Shown here: positions 59,255-64,000 of the stretch, in pieces | How positions within the stretch are numbered: position 1 is the stretch's first letter | Layout of the letters: every line of letters starts with the position of its first letter | NCBI RefSeq assembly: GCF_000739915.1 | Contig: NZ_BBJT01000008.1 | Coordinates: 124,001-188,000 of the forward strand | Length of the DNA: 64,000 nucleotides | DNA from: Paenibacillus chitinolyticus NBRC 15660 | GTDB taxonomy: Bacteria > Bacillota > Bacilli > Paenibacillales > NBRC-103111 | Direction of reading: 5' to 3' | Notes under the pieces: generated by a model | Database searches by the model: none | Told to the model about the DNA's origin: nothing | What the model saw: the letters and a program-made list of their open reading frames with translations, nothing else | Made by a program: the position numbers and the translations under genes

Positions 59255-59932
59255 CTACCACCGGATCCGACGGATCAGATCGAGAACCTTCTGCCGGGCC
59301 TCCGGCTCAACCGGCCACTGCTTGATCTCTCCGGCAACCCGCTCCAGGCTCGTGTAGCCTTTGGCCAGTCCGTTCAGCCGCGCCGCCAAAGTCGAATTCA
59401 CCAGCTCGTGGTTAGAAGGATACAGGGTGCCGAGCTTGTCGACGGCATCCGGAAATCTTTTCAAATAGTATTTCTGATGCCGTTCTTCTGCCGGATAAAA
59501 AATCGAGTAGGGAGCCACTTCCGTCTCCGTTTCCGTGCTTCCCTGTTTCTTGCGCCGCGAAATAACCGCTTGAACAGCATCCTGCTGCTCCCTATTATGG
59601 TACAAAATCAGCGACAAATACTGCCGCCCTTTATACCCGTTTATGTTGACGGGATTGTGGTTATTCCAGAAAACGTCCAGAATATCCTCAAACGTAATAA
59701 CCCCCGGGTCAAACTCCAGCTCTACCGTCTCCGAATGGTCTCCCATTTCGCGATAAGTCGGCTGTTCGGTCCTTCCCCCGGCATAGCCTACCCTGGTGCG
59801 GATTACACCGGGCAAATGGCCGAACAAGGCATCCGGGCTCCAAAAACAGCCCATTCCGAGCGTTGCCGTTTGCAGATTGCTTTGCGGAAGCGTCAGCCCC
59901 GCCGTCTCCTTTCCGACATGACAATCGTTCAT
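59255..59932 (-). CDS. msrA: Peptide-methionine (S)-S-oxide reductase
   Basis: A 225-residue MsrA that repairs oxidised methionine. The catalytic motif GCFW is present at 28-31 (Cys29) but continues SPDALFG in place of the usual GAE.xF block. Other conserved regions: GYAGGRTEQPTYREMGDHSE, VELEFDPGVITFEDIL, FWNNHNPVNINGYKGRQYLS, and PYSIFYPAEERHQKYYLKR. The C-terminal extension (about 175-225) is longer than in minimal MsrA proteins and ends without obvious resolving Cys residues, so recycling may need an external reductant such as thioredoxin or bacillithiol. No MsrB domain is fused. The start has ggaggaggcggg. Confidence 0.92.
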   Translation of the reverse strand: MNDCHVGKETAGLTLPQSNLQTATLGMGCFWSPDALFGHLPGVIRTRVGYAGGRTEQPTYREMGDHSETVELEFDPGVITFEDILDVFWNNHNPVNINGYKGRQYLSLILYHNREQQDAVQAVISRRKKQGSTETETEVAPYSIFYPAEERHQKYYLKRFPDAVDKLGTLYPSNHELVNSTLAARLNGLAKGYTSLERVAGEIKQWPVEPEARQKVLDLIRRIRW

Positions 59933-60003
59933 TCAATCCCGCCTCCTCCATATGAATAAGCCTATCCGTGCTATTGTTCCCCACCCACAGGTGCAACTAA
60001 TAA

Positions 60004-60027
60004 AAAAACACCTATCCAGGTGTTTTT
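60004..60027 (-). terminator. Terminator overlapping the stop of the helix-turn-helix gene
   Basis: AAAAACACCT-ATCC-AGGTGTTTTT, read on the minus strand; its arm overlaps the TAA of the gene at 60026. Confidence 0.8.
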
Positions 60028-60250
60028 ACCGCTCTAGCAGCTCGTCTATTTCCTTTTTCAATAAAAGGTACCTATGAACGCTTCTCATGATCGGCACCTT
60101 GGTCAACGTGCTTTTATCTACATAAGTCTTCATCTGATCTTTGGAGAGCCCCAGTAAATTTCCCGCTTCCGTGACCGTTAAAACAACCTCGTTACTCGTC
60201 GCATTGAACGTCTTTTTTACCTTTTGATTCCAATCTTGGAACACTTGCAT
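60026..60250 (-). CDS. Small helix-turn-helix (excisionase-like) DNA-binding protein
   Basis: A 74-residue protein. EVVLTVTEAGNLLGLSKDQM followed by KTYVDKSTLTKVPIMRSVHR matches the MerR-like winged helix-turn-helix of excisionase-family (HTH_17) proteins, with a C-terminal helix LLLKKEIDELLER. Proteins of this kind help recombination or act as small regulators. There is no integrase nearby, so a chromosomal regulatory role is more likely than excision. A good aggaagg site is upstream of ATG 60250, and a terminator follows directly. Target unknown. Confidence 0.7.
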   Translation of the reverse strand: MQVFQDWNQKVKKTFNATSNEVVLTVTEAGNLLGLSKDQMKTYVDKSTLTKVPIMRSVHRYLLLKKEIDELLER

Positions 60251-60446
60251 AGGACGGCAACCTTCCTAATCTTAGCCAATACATTTCTTGACTGATTATT
60301 TAAGTATACCACAAGAAAGAAGCTTTACCTAAGCTCATCGGAATTTGGCAAAGCCTATTTCGCCTCTAGCTAGGCACCGTTTATGACAGAAGCCCATACA
60401 ATACCAAGGTCAAATACCTACACCATTAGACAGGGAGGCAGCACAT

Positions 60447-60779
60447 ATGAGTTTTCACGGAGGCTTCGGAGGTTTTGGACCCGGTGGTTTCGGGCACGGC
60501 GGCTTTGGGCACGGAGGTTTTGGAGGCCCGTTCGGGTTTGGAAGTCCGTTCGGATTTGGAGGCTTTGGCACTCCGTTTGGGTTCGGGGGTTTTGGCACTC
60601 CGTTTGGGTTTGGAGGCTTTGGAACCCCCTTCTTTAGTCCTTTCTTTTTCCGCGAAAATAATCAAGGAACAGCTAACCCGTATTTCCCTGGACAATCAAC
60701 CATACCTTACACAGGAGCTTCTCACTACACATACCCCGGGCAGCAAACGGGACCTCAATTTTACAACAATCAGCTGTGA
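60447..60779 (+). CDS. Glycine/phenylalanine-rich protein, probable spore coat or surface protein
   Basis: A 110-residue low-complexity protein. The first 60 residues are repeats of GGFG, PFGFG and GFGTPF, and the tail (NPYFPGQSTIPYTGASHYTY, then PGQQTGPQFYNNQL) is Tyr/Gln/Pro-rich. No signal peptide. Such sequences are typical of coat or exosporium proteins of spore formers (CotG/YusN-like in style), cross-linked through Tyr, but no family can be named. The repeats are also visible in the DNA. agggagg lies seven bases before the ATG. A sigma-K promoter was not recognised. Confidence 0.7.
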   Translation: MSFHGGFGGFGPGGFGHGGFGHGGFGGPFGFGSPFGFGGFGTPFGFGGFGTPFGFGGFGTPFFSPFFFRENNQGTANPYFPGQSTIPYTGASHYTYPGQQTGPQFYNNQL

Positions 60780-60799
60780 TCGCTTTGCGGAGAAAACAA

Positions 60800-60825
60800 C
60801 AAAAGGAGCTGCCGCCGCAGCTCCT
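60800..60825 (-). terminator. Terminator of the SMR transporter operon
   Basis: AGGAGCTGC/GCAGCTCCT stem; read on the minus strand it is followed by TTTTGTTGTTTT. Confidence 0.7.
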
Positions 60826-60833
60826 CTAATCAT

Positions 60834-61151
60834 TTAACCGGCCAATTTCAACCCGGCGACAGAAAATATAACGCCGATAATACAACCGATCCGCAGCCAG
60901 CCTCTCGGTTCTTTGAAAAATAACATGCCCACAACAGCGGCCCCGACCGTTCCGATTCCCGTCCATACCGCGTAAGCCGTCGCCAGAGGGATCGTTTCCA
61001 TCGCCCGGACAAGCAGTTGGAAGCTTACGATAAATCCCCCGATAAGGATAATGTTGTTGGTGACATTGTTTTTTTGAGCGACCCGTTTGATCCCGATCAC
61101 CCCGATTACTTCCAGCAGACCCGCCGAAATGAGCAGCAGCCAATCCATCAC
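60834..61151 (-). CDS. SMR family efflux subunit (second of a pair)
   Basis: A 105-residue four-helix small multidrug resistance protein. MMDWLLLISAGLLEVIGVIG carries the essential membrane Glu (E14 type) and AMETIPLATAYAVWTGIGTV the Trp/Tyr drug-contact block of the family. Its ATG overlaps the stop of the preceding SMR gene (ATGA), so the two are likely to form a heterodimer, as the YkkC/YkkD and EbrA/EbrB pairs do. Expected cargo is cationic lipophilic compounds or guanidinium-like metabolites. The MerR gene upstream is the presumable regulator. Confidence 0.92.
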   Translation of the reverse strand: MMDWLLLISAGLLEVIGVIGIKRVAQKNNVTNNIILIGGFIVSFQLLVRAMETIPLATAYAVWTGIGTVGAAVVGMLFFKEPRGWLRIGCIIGVIFSVAGLKLAG

Positions 61152-61498
61152 GTCTCACTTCCTTTACCCGACAGTTTCAAACCGATGATACACGCCAGCA
61201 GAAGAAGGATAAAAACAATCCGTACCATGCTGACAGCTCCTCCGGACATGACGATTTCCACAATCGTAGTCCCGAGCGTCCCCACACCTGCAAACACGGC
61301 ATAAACCGTTCCCACCGATAAAACCTTGGCTGCTTTAATGATTAATTCGAAGCTCGTCAACAGGGCGATGAGAACGACAATACCGGGAACATTTTCATAT
61401 TTGAATCCGCTTGCCCACACAATCTCCAGCAGCCCTCCCAGGATCACATAGGCCCATGCTCTTGCTTCACTCATCCTCGCTTCCGCTTTGGCTTCCAT
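61148..61498 (-). CDS. SMR family efflux subunit (first of a pair)
   Basis: A 116-residue four-helix SMR protein: WAYVILGGLLEIVWASGFKY has the active Glu and the Trp-Ala-Ser motif, and AAKVLSVGTVYAVFAGVGTL the third-helix block. The start is put at ATG 61498 because gggag lies 9 bases upstream, inside the end of the MerR gene; the gene starts four bases after the MerR stop. A charged N-terminal extension (MEAKAEARMSEARA) is longer than in most SMR proteins. Paired with the next gene. Confidence 0.9.
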   Translation of the reverse strand: MEAKAEARMSEARAWAYVILGGLLEIVWASGFKYENVPGIVVLIALLTSFELIIKAAKVLSVGTVYAVFAGVGTLGTTIVEIVMSGGAVSMVRIVFILLLLACIIGLKLSGKGSET

Positions 61499-61502
61499 CC
61501 TG

Positions 61503-62264
61503 CTAATCTCCCTCCTCCAAATGATGCAAATACCAGTCGACAATCCGGTCGATATAATCCATCACGTCGGCTTCCATTCCGTATACCTTCGCTTCTTTCC
61601 CTTCTTCGGGGCGGATTAGCGACCAATATTTCTCGATGAGCTGCTCATCCTGCTGAAACCAATCCATCGAAATTTCTACGATCCGAGCCGCAAGCTTTTG
61701 AGAAACGGCCGAGGACGGAGGCTCATGCAGGTGCTCCTTGACCTCCCGAATCAATTTTGCCCACGCCATATTCCGCGGATCGTCTGCGCTCAGGTCCGGC
61801 AAGCTTTTGATGATCCTAATCTCGTTATCCGTAAAATGTTGAGTCAGGAACGTTTCCCTGCCCTCGGATGGATCGCTTAGAGACCGGATGAATAGAAAAA
61901 TGTCCTCCGACTCGACATCTCCCTTCATCTCGAACGCGTGCCGTGTGATCTGGAGCAGCTTTTCCATCTCATCCAACCGCCTTCTCTCTTCCGCAACCGT
62001 GGCCAGCTCAAAATCCAGATAAGCTCCCCAGTTAGTCTCGCTTGTCTCTTCCCCGGAGGAAAGCATCTTTTTGATCGAGGCCAGCGTAAAACCCAGCTCC
62101 TTCATCGCCGCAATATGCTGGAGCAGCTTAATTTCCCTGCCGGAGTAGTACCGGTAGCCCGAATCCGCTACCTTGGCGGGCTTCAGCAGTCCGATTTCAT
62201 CGTAATATCTTAGCGTTCTTATCGATATATTCGTCTTCTTGGACAACTGTCCGATACTGTACAT
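61503..62264 (-). CDS. MerR family regulator with C-terminal effector domain
   Basis: A 253-residue MerR activator. Residues 1-70 form the winged helix-turn-helix (MYSIGQLSKKTNISIRTLRY, YDEIGLLKP, SGREIKLLQHIAAMKELGFT); residues 78-120 form the dimer coiled coil. The last 120 residues (SLSDPSEGRETFLTQHFTDN onward, ending EADVMDYIDRIVDWYLHH) form a TipAS-like helical domain, a drug-binding fold. It leads an operon with two SMR efflux genes and its own promoter has the stretched 20-base spacer typical for MerR activation, so it probably senses a drug and turns on export. Confidence 0.9.
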   Translation of the reverse strand: MYSIGQLSKKTNISIRTLRYYDEIGLLKPAKVADSGYRYYSGREIKLLQHIAAMKELGFTLASIKKMLSSGEETSETNWGAYLDFELATVAEERRRLDEMEKLLQITRHAFEMKGDVESEDIFLFIRSLSDPSEGRETFLTQHFTDNEIRIIKSLPDLSADDPRNMAWAKLIREVKEHLHEPPSSAVSQKLAARIVEISMDWFQQDEQLIEKYWSLIRPEEGKEAKVYGMEADVMDYIDRIVDWYLHHLEEGD

Positions 62265-62286
62265 CTAAGTCCCTCCTTCCCCCATA

Positions 62287-62318
62287 ATTATACAGTATCC
62301 AGTATAGTGGAGAGTCAA
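62287..62318 (-). promoter_or_regulatory. MerR-type promoter with 20-base spacer
   Basis: Minus strand TTGACT (62313-62318), 20-base spacer, TATAAT (62287-62292). The spacer has two ATACTG copies in a short dyad-like region, suitable for MerR binding. Confidence 0.65.
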
Positions 62319-62459
62319 GAAGGGATTGAAATCTATACAGCCTCTATGTTGAAAAAAACGGAACAACAAAAGGCCCCGGCTTCTTGGCCGTGACCTTCCG
62401 GGTTGTCTGGAGAAGAAACGCAGGAGCAAATAGAAGATCGCTTCGGCTTCGGCTTATGC

Positions 62460-63923
62460 TTAAACCGCACTCCCGGTTTCATTGAAGTTCAGACGTTCCA
62501 AACGATCAATGAGCTGCCGCAGGCTTGTTTGGTCCTTGCCGTAGGATCTGACATCCTCACCGAGCATTTTTTCGGCCTGTTCTCTTGTGAGCGTAAAGGT
62601 GTACGCCGAGCCATCATCCGGACCCGCAGGATCCGCAATCGAATAGGTGATCCAATCGACGTTATCAATCAGACTTAACATCAGAATGGAATTCCGGTAA
62701 AAAGGTTCTCCGCTGCTTGCTCCGTCTTTTAACACAGCCGTATCGTCGTTCACGACATAATAGACCGTAACTCCGTAAGGCTGCGCCTTCGTTTGAAGCT
62801 CAATGCCCCTGCCTTCCAAGCCGTTTGGCCTTGGCATTCCGCCGATGAGGCCGCCTACTTTTATATGGTTGCCGACGTAGAGCGTTTTGTTGTTCATAAG
62901 CTTTTCCATATCATACCCGGAATAGAGCGGTTGCGAGGATAGCTGGGGCGGATGCGCTAAAGGCTTGGGATTGGCTGAACAACCTAGCACCAAGGCTGCA
63001 ATAACAAGCGTAGAGCCTGCGGCCATCCAAGGGGAGGGCTGACGATAGGCGAGAATATTTTTAATCCTTGCCTTAATATTCCCCTCTCCAAAAGCAAGCG
63101 GACTACCGGTCCCGACCCCGCTCCTCCTTACCGCAAGTGAAAGCAAGGTCGTAGAGTAGCTTCCTTTAATCCGGTCGCCCATCTCGCGCACCACACTCTC
63201 GTCACAGGACATCTCCATGTCCTTGCTCATGAGCGCATAAGACAGCCACATAAGGGGGTTAAACCAATGGAGAGTCAAAATCACGAACGCCAGAGGTTTT
63301 ATCCAATAATCCCGTCTCCGGATATGCGTCTCTTCATGCAGTAAAACGTACGACAACTCTTGCTCGCTAAGACCGGTCGGAATGTATATTCTCGGCTTCA
63401 GAAAACCGCATACAAACGGTGTGGTTATCCGGTCCGTCTCAAATAGTCGGTCCCTGACGAGAGTTGCCGTTCGGATTCTGGCTCGTATTCTCAAATATGA
63501 CAGGACACTGTAAGAGAGGAGAACGACGATGCCCGTTATCCAGATTATACTTGCAATCCACAGGACGATTTGCATGGGATTTGCGCTTGATGCAGGTACG
63601 GCAGCGGGGAGAGTCGAGTTAATAAAACGGCTTATTCCGCTTATTCCGGCATCTACCATAGGATTTTTTTGCATCCCCATACTCTGCGGCACAAACTCCA
63701 TGAAACCTGTTCCGGCTTTGCCTTGGGGCTGTACTAGCCGTAACAGGCTAAAGCTTGAAGTGAAGCTGACAGGGATAAGCAGTCTTACGGCTACGGCCGA
63801 CCATAGGATGTAAGAGAATATTTTGGGGACCCGTTTCAAAAGCAATCTCGCAATCATAACCGCAAGAGCGACATAACTGGCCGTAATGCTCATATTAAGG
63901 ATCGTAAGAAATAGGCTCGTCAT
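62460..63923 (-). CDS. BlaR1/MecR1 family membrane metallopeptidase with DUF4825
   Basis: A 487-residue M56 peptidase sensor. Four membrane segments and the cytoplasmic zinc motif HEETH (196-200, VLLHEETHIRRRDYW) with the downstream MEMSCDESVV block match the BlaR1 protease domain. In place of a penicillin-binding domain the extracytoplasmic end (about 340-487, following the membrane segment that ends in LGCSANP) is a DUF4825 domain (MNNKTLYVGNHIKVGGLIGG). It overlaps the preceding BlaI-type gene by an ATGA. Such pairs relieve BlaI repression by proteolysis, but the signal for DUF4825 members is unknown. A terminator at about 62365-62395 is weak. Confidence 0.88.
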   Translation of the reverse strand: MTSLFLTILNMSITASYVALAVMIARLLLKRVPKIFSYILWSAVAVRLLIPVSFTSSFSLLRLVQPQGKAGTGFMEFVPQSMGMQKNPMVDAGISGISRFINSTLPAAVPASSANPMQIVLWIASIIWITGIVVLLSYSVLSYLRIRARIRTATLVRDRLFETDRITTPFVCGFLKPRIYIPTGLSEQELSYVLLHEETHIRRRDYWIKPLAFVILTLHWFNPLMWLSYALMSKDMEMSCDESVVREMGDRIKGSYSTTLLSLAVRRSGVGTGSPLAFGEGNIKARIKNILAYRQPSPWMAAGSTLVIAALVLGCSANPKPLAHPPQLSSQPLYSGYDMEKLMNNKTLYVGNHIKVGGLIGGMPRPNGLEGRGIELQTKAQPYGVTVYYVVNDDTAVLKDGASSGEPFYRNSILMLSLIDNVDWITYSIADPAGPDDGSAYTFTLTREQAEKMLGEDVRSYGKDQTSLRQLIDRLERLNFNETGSAV

Positions 63924-64000
63924 CGGGTCGCCTCCTCAATAATCCGCTTCAGCTCCTCAGCCTCCTTCTCCGACAGTTTCTTTTCACCCAGAAAAGCGGT
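63920..64000 (-). CDS. BlaI/MecI/CopY family regulator (partial, window edge)
   Basis: The C-terminal 26 residues, TAFLGEKKLSEKEAEELKRI followed by IEEATR, end in a TGA that overlaps the ATG of the BlaR1-type gene. The LSEKEAEELKRIIEE helix is the characteristic dimerisation end of BlaI-type repressors. The start lies beyond the window. Confidence 0.75.
   Translation of the reverse strand, partial: TAFLGEKKLSEKEAEELKRIIEEATR

Overview
The window looks like a chromosomal segment of a Paenibacillus-type member of the Bacillales. It has roughly 50-55% GC with AT-rich intergenic spacers, strong Gram-positive ribosome binding sites, SLH and stalk domain surface proteins, thermolysin and subtilisin-type exoproteases, a T-box in front of a threonyl-tRNA synthetase, and many carbohydrate genes. 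No rRNA, tRNA, phage module, complete insertion sequence or CRISPR array was seen. The last gene is cut by the window edge.

Layout. 0-20 kb: an NAD-dependent epimerase, a GH13 oligo-1,6-glucosidase and a thermolysin-type protease with a long structured leader. These are followed by a DUF898 membrane protein, a duplicated stalk domain protein, an 1808-residue S-layer-anchored glycerophosphodiesterase-like protein, an AraC/DinB pair, a Vpr-type subtilase, a TetR regulator and a second stalk domain protein. 20-30.4 kb: a complete locus that best fits uptake and breakdown of beta-1,2-gluco-oligosaccharides (sophorooligosaccharides): LacI regulator, GH94 phosphorylase, GH3 beta-glucosidase, and a divergent binding protein with two permeases. 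Two GAAACGTTTC operators sit on the two divergent promoters. 30.4-33.7 kb: an AT-rich patch of small or decayed genes, an ECF sigma/anti-sigma operon, and a chimeric YfbU/LacI remnant.

33.8-41.6 kb: a divergent muropeptide-recycling locus. One arm is namZ, an AmiE-like serine hydrolase, a PIG-L deacetylase and murR; the other is an amino sugar kinase, murQ and a GNAT acetyltransferase. Three copies of an RpiR-type operator and a CcpA (cre) site lie between the arms. The two arms would take peptidoglycan fragments through terminal MurNAc release, peptide removal, phosphorylation and lactyl ether cleavage.

41.7-55 kb: tandem-repeat arrays around a decayed S-layer gene fragment, a MalT-type LuxR regulator, a small exported protein followed directly by a 10/11-bp minisatellite, thrS with its T-box, a purple acid phosphatase-like surface protein, a GNAT enzyme and an uncharacterised membrane protein. 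55-64 kb: MFS exporter and ArsR regulator sharing near-identical operators, an arsB gene broken by one extra base, msrA, a small helix-turn-helix protein, a glycine-rich protein, a MerR-controlled pair of SMR transporters, and a BlaR1/BlaI-type pair.

The most promising leads are the PIG-L deacetylase with an altered catalytic motif inside the muropeptide locus, the c-di-AMP-riboswitch-like leader of the neutral protease, the minisatellite at 46.3 kb, and the probably leaderless arsR promoter with its operator inside the spacer.
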